From contig DATGGM010000144.1 in the NCBI GenBank assembly GCA_035308525.1, positions 51,638 through 115,637 of the forward strand: DNA of 64,000 nt, given 5' to 3'. The notes beneath the pieces were generated by a model. The model saw only the letters and a program-made list of their open reading frames with translations. It was not told where the DNA came from and made no database searches. The position numbers and the translations under genes are program-made. The first letter of the stretch is position 1. Each line of letters begins with the position of its first letter. Of the stretch, positions 1-7,747 are shown in pieces. This stretch comes from Bog-159 sp035308525. GTDB lineage: Bacteria; Acidobacteriota; Terriglobia; Bryobacterales; Bryobacteraceae.

Positions 1-1107
1 CTTGCGCAGCAGCTTTCGCTTGCGCTGGGCGTGACCTTCCTACTGGAAGCCCTATTGAGCTATTTAAGGAACCCGGATCTCCTGCTGGCGCCTTCCATCA
101 TGCTGCTCGGCAGCGCCTTCACGCTGGTGGTGCTATTGGGCTGGAGGTTGTTTTACAGCGCGCTGATCTGGAAGAGCCTGGGCCTGCGGCGGGTGCTGTT
201 TTGCGGCGCCGGCGCGGCCGCCCGGGAAGCCAGCGACAGCCTCGCCGTGCATCCCGAATTTGGCCTCGCGACCGCCGGTTTTATTGACGACGACTATCCG
301 CCCGGTACGCTGTTGAACGGAGCCCAGGTGCTGGGTACATCCGCGGAGCTGGCCCAGGTGATCTCGGCTGTGCGGCCGGATCGCATTGTGGCCGGCGTGA
401 CTGGCCGAGGCGCCGGCCTGCCATTCCGTGAACTGCTGGATCTGGAGTTCCGCGGCGTTGAAATCCAGCGCGTGGCCGATCTCTATGAACTGGCCTGCGA
501 GCGTGTCTGTGTGGCCGAGTTGCGGCCTTCACAGTTGATCTTTTCCGACGAATTGGAGGCCCGCCGCGGAGCCATCGCGCTGCAGGCCATCTATTCCAAC
601 ATTGCGGCGCTCGCCGGACTCGCGGTGCTGGCGGTTCTGGCGCTGCCCATTGCACTGGCGATCAAGTTGTCTTCACCCGGCCCGGTCGTCGAAGGGCGCG
701 AGCGGTGGGGCCTGAACCGGGTGCCTTTCACTCTTTACCGTTTTCGCTGCCGGCGCCCGGACGGCGAGTTTACGCGCGTGGGCGGCTGGCTGCGCCACCT
801 GCGTTTGGACGGCCTGCCGCAACTGCTGAACGTGATCCGCGGGGAAATGTCCCTGGTGGGGCCGCGTCCGCATCGTCTGGAATTCATCCCGGTGCTGATG
901 CAGCAAATGCCTTATTATGCCCAGCGGCATACGGTGCGGCCGGGCATTCTGGGATGGAGCCAGCTCAACTGCGACTACGGCACGCGCCTGCGCGACGCCC
1001 GGGAGTCATTGGAATACGACTTGTACTACATCAAACACATGTCTCCGGCGCTCGACGCGTATATCATCCTGCATAGTTTGATGGAGATACCGTTTCGGGA
1101 AGGCTAG
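1..1107 (+). CDS. Polyprenyl-phosphate glycosyl-1-phosphate transferase (EpsB2/WcaJ-type), 5' truncated
   Basis: Initiating sugar transferase that moves a sugar-1-phosphate from a nucleotide sugar to undecaprenyl phosphate at the inner membrane. The frame is open to the left edge, so the N-terminus (probably about 100 residues with membrane segments) is missing; the GTG at 31 is only the first start inside the window. A CoA-binding-like/Rossmann segment follows (VLFCGAGAAAREASDS), then a hydrophobic segment and the bacterial sugar-transferase domain with PFTLYRFR, RGEMSLVGPRP and HTVRPGILGWSQLN. The block before LPQ reads RLDGLPQ where the family has DELPQ, so the second acid of the Asp-Glu dyad is Gly, and the loop between YRFR and this motif is shorter than usual. 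Its 3' end overlaps the convergent gene by 44 bp. Family confident; activity uncertain. Confidence 0.88.
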   Translation, partial: LAQQLSLALGVTFLLEALLSYLRNPDLLLAPSIMLLGSAFTLVVLLGWRLFYSALIWKSLGLRRVLFCGAGAAAREASDSLAVHPEFGLATAGFIDDDYPPGTLLNGAQVLGTSAELAQVISAVRPDRIVAGVTGRGAGLPFRELLDLEFRGVEIQRVADLYELACERVCVAELRPSQLIFSDELEARRGAIALQAIYSNIAALAGLAVLAVLALPIALAIKLSSPGPVVEGRERWGLNRVPFTLYRFRCRRPDGEFTRVGGWLRHLRLDGLPQLLNVIRGEMSLVGPRPHRLEFIPVLMQQMPYYAQRHTVRPGILGWSQLNCDYGTRLRDARESLEYDLYYIKHMSPALDAYIILHSLMEIPFREG

Positions 1108-2518
1108 GCGAAGCTACCGGGCTCTTCGCTTCACTGGTTGTGATTTCGGCAAATTTTTCGGTTAGTGTCTGCCGCAAAAGGTCGACAAACGGCGCCACGG
1201 TCATGGGTAGGATGGCGGATGCATAGGGCCGCTCCAGCACCGCGTAATCGCCGTTGGCCAGCGGTACCCGCGCGGTCCATCCGGGAGCGGCGGATTCGCC
1301 CGCGGAGTATTCATAAATCTCGCCGGCCAGGCAGAATCGTGCCTGTTGGAATCCGAATTTTGGGCAATTCTCGCGGATCACTTCCCAGCATTCGGCGGGC
1401 GTCGCGGCGGCCGCCAGCGCGGCGTGGAACTTGCGCAGTTCCAGTTGAGCGGAAACCGTGCGCTGGAGTTCGCCGCCGAACAACAGCCGGCTGGCGAGAT
1501 CGAACTCGGCGTAGCCCAGATACTGGATGCCCACCAGCACAAAAACACAGAACAGCACGATGAGCGCGCCCGCGAAGCTGTGCACCACGCTCTGCAAGAG
1601 CGAGAACGCCGCGGCCAGGCCACACAGACCGTAAAGCATCAGAACGACGCGGCGCGGCGTAAATCCGCGATCCAGCAGCCGGTGATGGATGTGGCCTCGA
1701 TCGGCTGTAAAGATAGGTTGACGCCGCAGGAAACGCCGTACGACGGCCAGGGCGGCATCCAGCAAGGGTACCGAGAGCGCCATCAGCGGCGCCGTCATGC
1801 CCAGCAGCGTGGCGGATTTATTACTCCAGATCGCCGCATAACAGCCCAACAGGAACCCGATCAGCAGGCTGCCGGAATCGCCCAGAAAAATTGTGGCCGG
1901 ATTGAAGTTGTAGCACAGAAAGGCCAGCAGCGCGCCGGCCAGCGGAAAGGTGGCGACCGCCAGCACCATGTTGTGCTGCATCATAGCGGCGGCAAAAACC
2001 GTCAGCGTGGCGAACAGACCGATGCCGGCGGCTAAGCCATCCAGCCCATCTACCAGGTTGAATGCATTCATACAGGCGATCAGCCACAGAATGGTCAAAG
2101 GAATGTTCCACCAGGCATTCGTCGAAGCGCCGCCGATCGAGAGGATGCGCACTCCCCCGAAGACCGCCAGGCTGGCTGCGCCGAGTTGCCCGAGAAGCTT
2201 GATCCATGCCTGCAGGTTGAACAGGTCATCGACCAATCCGATGGCGAAAGCCAGCGCGGCGCCCGGAAGCAGCCTCCACACCAGCGACACCTGCTGCGCG
2301 AGCGGACTTCCTTCGGCCGGATGAACCAGAACATATGCCAACAGGTAGGAAACGGCGATCGCCAGGCCCCCTACCCGGGGGATAGGATGACTGTGGATCT
2401 TACGAACCGCATCCGGTTCATCCACTACGCCGTACGACCGGAAGACGTCCCGGCAAATCGGGCTTAACACCAGGGAGATGATGAACGCTCTGAATCCTAA
2501 CCAGAGCAGCGAATACAC
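1064..2518 (-). CDS. WecA/MraY-family UDP-GlcNAc:undecaprenyl-phosphate GlcNAc-1-phosphate transferase with C-terminal extension
   Basis: Polytopic inner-membrane enzyme that loads N-acetylhexosamine-1-phosphate onto undecaprenyl phosphate, the first step of O-antigen or exopolysaccharide assembly. Visible family motifs are HPIPRVGG (about residues 44-51), GLVDDLFNLQAWIKL (94-108), NAFNLVDGLDGLAAG (151-165), FNPATIFLGDSGS (205-217) and the HIHH loop (276-279); the acidic DD, DGLD and GDS residues are intact. The family is normally about 350 residues. This protein is 484, with a soluble tail of about 145 residues after the last membrane segment that looks cytoplasmic and is weakly GAF-like. 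The ATG start gives a good first membrane helix. It diverges from the beta-barrel gene (204 bp between starts) and converges with the sugar transferase. Confidence 0.9.
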   Translation of the reverse strand: MYSLLWLGFRAFIISLVLSPICRDVFRSYGVVDEPDAVRKIHSHPIPRVGGLAIAVSYLLAYVLVHPAEGSPLAQQVSLVWRLLPGAALAFAIGLVDDLFNLQAWIKLLGQLGAASLAVFGGVRILSIGGASTNAWWNIPLTILWLIACMNAFNLVDGLDGLAAGIGLFATLTVFAAAMMQHNMVLAVATFPLAGALLAFLCYNFNPATIFLGDSGSLLIGFLLGCYAAIWSNKSATLLGMTAPLMALSVPLLDAALAVVRRFLRRQPIFTADRGHIHHRLLDRGFTPRRVVLMLYGLCGLAAAFSLLQSVVHSFAGALIVLFCVFVLVGIQYLGYAEFDLASRLLFGGELQRTVSAQLELRKFHAALAAAATPAECWEVIRENCPKFGFQQARFCLAGEIYEYSAGESAAPGWTARVPLANGDYAVLERPYASAILPMTVAPFVDLLRQTLTEKFAEITTSEAKSPVASPSLPETVSPSNYAG

Positions 2519-2722
2519 GGCGGAACCTCCGGCTTACTCTTCCTGATGGTGGCGCACCCCACCTCGCCGTGTCAAGGCAAATGAATTCAGTTATTTCCGG
2601 TTTGTACCGTACCGGTCTACCGTGCTTGTAACGCATTTTTGGACGGTGGCTATCCACGGTGGTTGAGCTTGACACCGCTCCTTCCGGCGCGTCAGAGTGA
2701 ATGTTTGAAACACAATCACTCG

Positions 2723-4105
2723 ATGGAAATTCCTTGGAACATCGGAGGCCCTTTGCTGCTTGTTCGAACAACTCTATTCTTCGGCTGCGCGCTATGCCTG
2801 ATTGCGCAGACCGATACTCCACAGCCGGATACCTCGCAGACTAGTGCGGGGGAAGAGTATAGCGGACCCGCGATTCTAAGCAGGGGCGATACCCCCAATG
2901 CGCAGGCTAAGACACCCATGGCATTCCGGCCCTACATCGGCCTGAGCGCCATTTACGACACCGGCCTGGTGCCGCTCTCGCTCACCCCCGCCGGCCAAAT
3001 CCCCACCACCGACGAGTATGGAGTCGAATTGAACCTGGGCGCATACACTTACCGTGCCTGGAAACACACAACGCTGTCACTGGATTACCGCTCCAATTTC
3101 CGTCACTATTCAAACTCTCTGTGGGACGGCACCGATCAACTTCTGTCGCTGGCCCTCACCCACAAGCCCACCCGGCGCATTACGATCACGCTGCGAAACT
3201 CAGCCGGCACATTCAAGCAGAACTACTTGCCTGGCTCTACGCCGGGCGCTTCGGACGGTTACTTGCAGCTTCCACAGAATGACATCTACTATAACCGGGT
3301 CATCTTCTTGAGCACTTCGGCTGACCTGACTTACCAGCAGTCGGCCCGCCTGTCATTTAATTTCGGGGGGGAAGGCAATCTCATCAGCCGCCAGTCCGCC
3401 GCGCTTTACGGCATGACTGGAGCGGTCGCGCACGCTGACATGCAGTACCGGTTCACCCGGCACACAACCCTAGGGGTGGACTATCGTTTTACGCACTATT
3501 CGTACACCAGGAGCTTCGGCACGGCGGACATACACTCGGTCGGTCTCAACTTGAGCACCCAGTTCTCTCCCCACGTGCAGTTTTCCGTGCGCGCCGGCGG
3601 CGCGCGGGTGGAGAGTCTTAGCCTGACCCAGGTCACACTCGACCCGGCGATCGCGGCGCTACTCGGAGTTTCACAGGGCATTCAAGCCGCCTATCGCCTG
3701 AACTACGTTCCCGACGTGCAGGCGCGGCTGACGGATTCCTTCCGCCGTTCGCAGTTCTCCCTGATATATTCCGACGCCGTTTCTCCAGGCAACGGCGTTT
3801 ACCTCACATCGAGAAACAACACCGGGACTGCCTCGTATAGCTACTCCGGCCTGCACTACTGGAACTTTGGCGTGGACACAACCTACGGCCGCCTGAGCGC
3901 CATCCTGCAGACTATTGGTGCGTACACGACCTACGGCGCAGGCGCCGGTGCCACCAGAGAGCTGGGGAAGGGACTGCACGCCGTGCTGCGCATAGACGCG
4001 CGCCATTACAACGTCAACAGCGAGGCGGCCTTCAAGCATACTGAGTACCGGGCGACGCTCGGGTTCGACTACAGTCCCGGAGAGGTCCCTCTGAGGCTCT
4101 GGTAG
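2723..4105 (+). CDS. Predicted outer-membrane beta-barrel protein
   Basis: Secreted protein of about 460 residues. I chose the ATG at 2723 because it is followed by a signal-peptide-like segment (LLLVRTTLFFGCALCLIAQ); a TTG at 2639 would add 28 unconvincing residues. The body is made of alternating, aromatic-rich strands such as TTLSLDYRSNFRHYSN and TTLGVDYRFTHYSYTR, and the protein ends PLRLW, the terminal aromatic expected for BAM-inserted barrels. No peptidase or binding motif is visible. Similar barrels occur in acidobacterial exopolysaccharide clusters, where an export-pore or structural role is plausible but unproven. The gene lies alone between two minus-strand genes. Confidence 0.7.
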   Translation: MEIPWNIGGPLLLVRTTLFFGCALCLIAQTDTPQPDTSQTSAGEEYSGPAILSRGDTPNAQAKTPMAFRPYIGLSAIYDTGLVPLSLTPAGQIPTTDEYGVELNLGAYTYRAWKHTTLSLDYRSNFRHYSNSLWDGTDQLLSLALTHKPTRRITITLRNSAGTFKQNYLPGSTPGASDGYLQLPQNDIYYNRVIFLSTSADLTYQQSARLSFNFGGEGNLISRQSAALYGMTGAVAHADMQYRFTRHTTLGVDYRFTHYSYTRSFGTADIHSVGLNLSTQFSPHVQFSVRAGGARVESLSLTQVTLDPAIAALLGVSQGIQAAYRLNYVPDVQARLTDSFRRSQFSLIYSDAVSPGNGVYLTSRNNTGTASYSYSGLHYWNFGVDTTYGRLSAILQTIGAYTTYGAGAGATRELGKGLHAVLRIDARHYNVNSEAAFKHTEYRATLGFDYSPGEVPLRLW

Positions 4106-4121
4106 CCCGGCGGTATCCGTT

Positions 4122-5222
4122 TCAGCCCAGTAGCGCGGTGTATATCTCGCCCATTCTCCGGGCGGCCGCCTCTCTGGAGAAGCGGACCGGGACAAACCGG
4201 GCTGCTTTGGAAGCCATTTGGCCGCGCCGCTCGGGATCGCGCGCCAGCTGTTGCAATATTGCGGCCAGTGCCGCGGCATCGCCCGGCGCGAACAGCATGC
4301 CCGTTTCTCCATGCGTAACCAACTCCGGGTTGCCGCCAACCCTGGATGCAACTACGCAGCAGCCGCAGGCCATAGCCTCCATCAGCGAATTGGAGAGCGC
4401 CTCGGAAAGCGACGGCAGTACGAAGATATCGATCGCGCGCAGCCAATCGGCCACTCGTTTGGTGGCTGGTTCAAAGATGCAGTCACGCAAAATTCCCAGA
4501 GCCTGAGCACGGCGCTCTAGATCCGGCAGGCACGGTCCGCTGCCGACTATCGCCAACCGCATGCCCGGCACGATGGCGTGCACCGCCGCAAAGGCTTCGA
4601 GCAGCGTTGCCAGCCCCTTCTCCGGCCGCAGGCCGCATACCACTCCCACCACCAGGGAAGATTCTCGTAAGGCTTCGGTCCGCCCGCGCGATTCCGGTTG
4701 GAAAACGGAAGTATCGATGCCGTTGTAGCAGAGGTGGATCAGTCCTGGCGGGATCTTCTCGTCCTCGCGCAAATGCTGGCGCAGAAACTCGCAATTGACC
4801 ACGATGCCGTCCACCAGGTGATCGGTGACGCGCAGCCCATGCCGCACGTACCCTGGCCAGAGCCCTCGGTGTACGCGTTGGCTGGAAACCACAACCGCGG
4901 AACCCGCCATGCGCGCGGCCGGGACCGCGCAGAGATTGGCGGGCGTGTCGAAGGTATGCACCAGGCGAATGCCCTGTTTCCGGATGTACCTGGCGATTTG
5001 CACCGCGCCTTTGATAGTGGCCAGCGACGGCACCGGAAAGTGCACGATGGGCACACCGCCGGAGCGCAGCTCGTCACCGCGCATGCCGGTGGGACGGAAA
5101 CAGCCCACCCGTGGATCGAATCGGGAGCGGTCCAGCGACAGGGCCGTCTCGGCCATTTGCCGCTCGCTGCCGCCTGAGTCGAGTTCACGCACCATCAGTA
5201 GCATGGGAATCGGATCAGGCAT
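4122..5222 (-). CDS. GT4-family glycosyltransferase
   Basis: Retaining GT-B glycosyltransferase of about 366 residues. The N-terminal half has the GGSERQMAETA loop typical of GT4 enzymes; the C-terminal half has VGVVCGLRPEKGL, the donor-site region with an E-x7-E pattern (SEALSNSLMEAMACG) and a GNPELVTHGETGMLF block. The frame stays open upstream to 5741, but that extension overlaps the divergent asnB-like gene and has no family similarity, so I take the ATG at 5222 (MPDPIPMLLMVREL). The start is 63 bp from the divergent amidotransferase start, so the two probably share a promoter region. It ends 16 bp beyond the convergent beta-barrel gene. Donor and acceptor cannot be told. Confidence 0.88.
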   Translation of the reverse strand: MPDPIPMLLMVRELDSGGSERQMAETALSLDRSRFDPRVGCFRPTGMRGDELRSGGVPIVHFPVPSLATIKGAVQIARYIRKQGIRLVHTFDTPANLCAVPAARMAGSAVVVSSQRVHRGLWPGYVRHGLRVTDHLVDGIVVNCEFLRQHLREDEKIPPGLIHLCYNGIDTSVFQPESRGRTEALRESSLVVGVVCGLRPEKGLATLLEAFAAVHAIVPGMRLAIVGSGPCLPDLERRAQALGILRDCIFEPATKRVADWLRAIDIFVLPSLSEALSNSLMEAMACGCCVVASRVGGNPELVTHGETGMLFAPGDAAALAAILQQLARDPERRGQMASKAARFVPVRFSREAAARRMGEIYTALLG

Positions 5223-5285
5223 CCATACTTCACTGTATCCTAGTGACTTTCGGTCGAATGTTAGAGTAGGGCAAGGCATCGATTC

Positions 5286-7142
5286 ATGTGCGGCATAGCT
5301 GGATTCTTTCTGCGCGAGGACAAGGCCGATCTGGCCACGGTGCGCGCCATGTGCGATCAAATCCGGCATCGCGGGCCGGACGACGAAGGCTACCACGTGG
5401 ACGGCGGCTGCGCCCTCGGCATGCGCCGGCTCAGCATCATCGACCTGAATACCGGCCACCAACCCATGACCAATGAGGATGAATCGGTCTGGGTGGTTTT
5501 CAACGGTGAAATCTACAATTATCAGGAACTGCGCCGTGACCTGCTGGCGCGCGGCCACCGCTTCACCACCAATAGCGACACGGAAACCCTCGTCCATCTT
5601 TACGAAGAGGAGGGCGTTGACGGGTTGCGGCGTTTGCGCGGCATGTTCGCCTACGCCATCTGGGATTCCCGGCAGCGGCTCATGTTTCTGGCTCGCGATC
5701 GCTTTGGGAAGAAACCTCTTTACTACGCCGTATTGCCGCAAGGCCTGTATTTCTCAAGCGAGCTGAAGTGTCTTCGCGTCGCGGGTGTGCCGGCGGAAAT
5801 CGATGCCGAAGCTCTACGGCTCTTTTTTCAGTTCACTTACATTCCCGAGCCGTACAGTTGTTTTCTGGCCGTGAAAAAGCTTGCTCCGGGTACTTGGCTG
5901 ACCTACGGCGCCGACGGCAGCGTTCATCATGGCCGCTACTGGCAGTTCCCCGCCCCGGTTTCCGGAACGCCCGCGGAACTTCCGGATGCGGAGCTATGTA
6001 CCCGCCTGCGCGGCAAGTTCGATGAATCCGTGCGCATCCGTATGGTCGCGGATGTGCCGCTGGGCGCGTTTCTGAGCGGTGGTATTGATTCGAGTTCAGT
6101 GGTGGCTTCCATGGCGTTGGCATCTCCCGAACCGGTGCGGACCTTCTCCATCGGCTTTGAGGAGAGCGCCTTCAATGAACTGGAATTTGCCGGTATGGTG
6201 GCGCGCCAGTATCATACGGACCATCATGAAATCCTTGTGCGTCCAGACGCGGTGGACCTGGTTTCCCGGTTGGTTCGCCACTTCGACGAGCCTTTTGGGG
6301 ACTCTTCCGCCATCCCCACTTTTATTGTTTCTGAATTCGCGGTGCGCCACGTAAAGGTCGCGCTAAGCGGTGACGGCGGCGATGAATTGTTCGCGGGCTA
6401 CGATCGTTTTCAGGCGCTCGAACGCCTCCGGAAGTTGGACCGCATTCCGCAGCGGGTTCGCGCATTCGTCTCTTGGGCTGCTGATCGCCTGCCTTATTCA
6501 GCCTATGGCAAGAATTTCCTGCACATGTTGAGCCGCCCCACTGCGCTGGAGCGCTATTTCGAAAGTAATTTCGCGCCCTGGCTCTTGCGCAAGGAATTGC
6601 TCGCTCCCAACTGGATGCTGCCGGCGGACGGGGCGTACCTCACACACGCCATGGCGGCCTTTTTGCTTCCTGCCGAATCAAACTTGCTCTCGCAAGCCCT
6701 GTTCTTCGAGACTACCCAGAACCTGCCTGCGGATATGCTGGTGAAGGTTGACCGGATGTCGATGGCGAATTCACTGGAAGTGCGCTGCCCGATGCTCGAT
6801 CAGCAGTTTGGGGAATTGGCTGCTTCTATTCCGCACGGTTGGAAGATTCGCGGAGGAAAAGGCAAATACATTCTGTTGCGGGCGCTAGGTGACCGGCTGC
6901 CGGCCGCACTGTTGAATCGACCGAAGATGGGCTTCGGTGTGCCGTTGTCCTTATGGTTTCGTGGAGCCCTTCGTGCCTACCTTTGGGATCATCTCACCAG
7001 CAATCGCGCGATGGAACGCGGTATTGTCTCGCCATCGTTTGTGCGGCGTATGCTGTCCGAGCACGACTCGGGACGCCGGGACAACTCGCATTGGCTCTGG
7101 TCGCTCTTGATGCTCGAATCATGGCTTCAGCAGGTCGTTTAG
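5286..7142 (+). CDS. asnB: Asparagine synthase (glutamine-hydrolysing)-type amidotransferase
   Basis: Two-domain protein of 618 residues. The N-terminal class-II glutaminase domain starts with the catalytic Cys directly after Met (MCGIAGFF) and has RRLSIIDL and FNGEIYN. The synthetase domain has the PP-loop LSGGIDSSSV (about residue 263) and ALSGDGGDELFAGYDRF (about 360). Either it makes asparagine or, as often proposed for AsnB homologues inside exopolysaccharide clusters (including the exosortase-A-associated amidotransferases), it amidates a sugar acid or another carboxylate in the polymer. An AlgD-type dehydrogenase later in the locus could supply a uronic acid, which makes the second role attractive but inferred. 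All core residues look intact. The symbol denotes the family, not a proven substrate. Confidence 0.9.
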   Translation: MCGIAGFFLREDKADLATVRAMCDQIRHRGPDDEGYHVDGGCALGMRRLSIIDLNTGHQPMTNEDESVWVVFNGEIYNYQELRRDLLARGHRFTTNSDTETLVHLYEEEGVDGLRRLRGMFAYAIWDSRQRLMFLARDRFGKKPLYYAVLPQGLYFSSELKCLRVAGVPAEIDAEALRLFFQFTYIPEPYSCFLAVKKLAPGTWLTYGADGSVHHGRYWQFPAPVSGTPAELPDAELCTRLRGKFDESVRIRMVADVPLGAFLSGGIDSSSVVASMALASPEPVRTFSIGFEESAFNELEFAGMVARQYHTDHHEILVRPDAVDLVSRLVRHFDEPFGDSSAIPTFIVSEFAVRHVKVALSGDGGDELFAGYDRFQALERLRKLDRIPQRVRAFVSWAADRLPYSAYGKNFLHMLSRPTALERYFESNFAPWLLRKELLAPNWMLPADGAYLTHAMAAFLLPAESNLLSQALFFETTQNLPADMLVKVDRMSMANSLEVRCPMLDQQFGELAASIPHGWKIRGGKGKYILLRALGDRLPAALLNRPKMGFGVPLSLWFRGALRAYLWDHLTSNRAMERGIVSPSFVRRMLSEHDSGRRDNSHWLWSLLMLESWLQQVV

Positions 7143-7176
7143 CCTTATGATTAAACCCACGTAGATCGGCATTTGA

Positions 7177-7289
7177 CGTGAGGTTGGCCGTAAGCCGAAC
7201 CGGTGAACCATGTGCACCACCATAAATCGGGTGCCCGCTTCATGAGTCTGCCCGTAACGAAAGGGTACTTCGTATGTGCTTAATCGTAA
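7177..7289 (-). repeat. Iteron group A: four minus-orientation 17-bp copies at exact 32-bp spacing
   Basis: Copies read on the minus strand at 7177-7193 (TTACGGCCAACCTCACG), 7209-7225 (TTATGGTGGTGCACATG, degenerate), 7241-7257 (TTACGGGCAGACTCATG) and 7273-7289 (TTACGATTAAGCACATA). Starts are 32 bp apart each time, about three helical turns, so all copies present the same face. The degenerate second copy falls exactly on this register, which supports it as a real member. Confidence 0.7.
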
Positions 7290-7352
7290 ATAGCTGCTTT
7301 CTTGGGGCGCTGAGACGCTTATAAACTATTGAAAATAAATGGTACTGTTCTG

Positions 7353-7465
7353 TTACGCCCAAACACATCCAGCGATCCCGTCTGTTATGAGCAGGTTGCA
7401 AGTCGTTTACGCACAGGCACACACGCCTTACGATGAAACCCATGGCGCTTACGCTCAAGCACATG
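7353..7465 (+). repeat. Iteron group B: direct 17-bp copies at 32- and then 21-bp spacing
   Basis: Plus-strand copies are at 7353-7369 (TTACGCCCAAACACATC), 7385-7401 (TTATGAGCAGGTTGCAA, degenerate), 7407-7423 (TTACGCACAGGCACACA), 7428-7444 (TTACGATGAAACCCATG) and 7449-7465 (TTACGCTCAAGCACATG). The first pair is 32 bp apart and the last three are 21 bp apart, about three and two helical turns. A weaker TTACG-starting match lies at 7513. Confidence 0.7.
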
Positions 7466-7629
7466 TCCGGCGCACCCCAAGGTATTCTTGCAAGACGTTG
7501 AAAAATATGATTTTACGTCACGCTTCGAACCTGTTTGAAGACCCTATATGGTATGGTTTATGGTTTGGATAAACTCTTACCAATAAGTATGCTCCCCGCA
7601 CACCTGGCAGCGGATCATGGATGGTTTGG

Positions 7630-7677
7630 CGTGTGCTTCACAATAAAGACTATGGAGTCTCATGGGCTTCATCGTAA
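7630..7677 (-). repeat. Iteron group C: two minus-orientation copies near the rep start
   Basis: Minus-strand copies are at 7630-7646 (TTATTGTGAAGCACACG, degenerate) and 7661-7677 (TTACGATGAAGCCCATG), 31 bp apart. The second matches the group B copy at 7428 in 16 of 17 positions but in the opposite orientation. Copies this close to the start codon would be well placed for autorepression of rep (inference). Confidence 0.62.
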
Positions 7678-7736
7678 ATGTCTAGAACAAGATACCGGAC
7701 TAATGTTACAAAAACAGAGGATGCACTTCCTGTTCT

Positions 7737-7740
7737 GAGG
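7737..7740 (+). promoter_or_regulatory. Shine-Dalgarno for the rep gene
   Basis: GAGG seven bases before the GTG start at 7748; no other start precedes it after the in-frame stop at 7736, so this fixes the N-terminus. Confidence 0.55.
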
Positions 7741-7747
7741 CGCTTAC

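Larger units (their letters stand above)
7143..7747. other. 605-bp non-coding region, candidate iteron-type origin/control region of the rep gene
   Basis: There is no convincing gene between the amidotransferase stop and the replication-initiator start. The stretch is visibly less GC-rich than its neighbours and holds eight good copies and several degenerate copies of a 17-bp element with consensus TTACGNNNARNCNCAYG. An AT-richer part lies around 7500-7590. Spacing within groups is 32, 21 or 31 bp, close to whole turns of the DNA helix. Iterons upstream of a rep gene with an AT-rich stretch nearby is the classic layout of an iteron plasmid origin; I see no clear DnaA box. Whether it still fires, or only autoregulates the rep gene, cannot be told from sequence. 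Confidence 0.6.

Noticed and set aside
5223..5741. N-terminal extension of the GT4 gene on the minus strand
   Set aside because: Overlaps the conserved N-terminal glutaminase domain of the amidotransferase and has no family similarity; ATG 5222 gives a normal GT4 N-terminus.
7177..7465. CRISPR array
   Set aside because: Repeats are only 17 bp, degenerate, in both orientations, with spacers of 4-15 bp; this fits iterons, not CRISPR, and no cas gene is near.
7240..7738. Small open frames in the iteron region
   Set aside because: Two or three short frames exist on each strand, but none has a Shine-Dalgarno, family motif or coding-like codon use, and the iterons cut across them.
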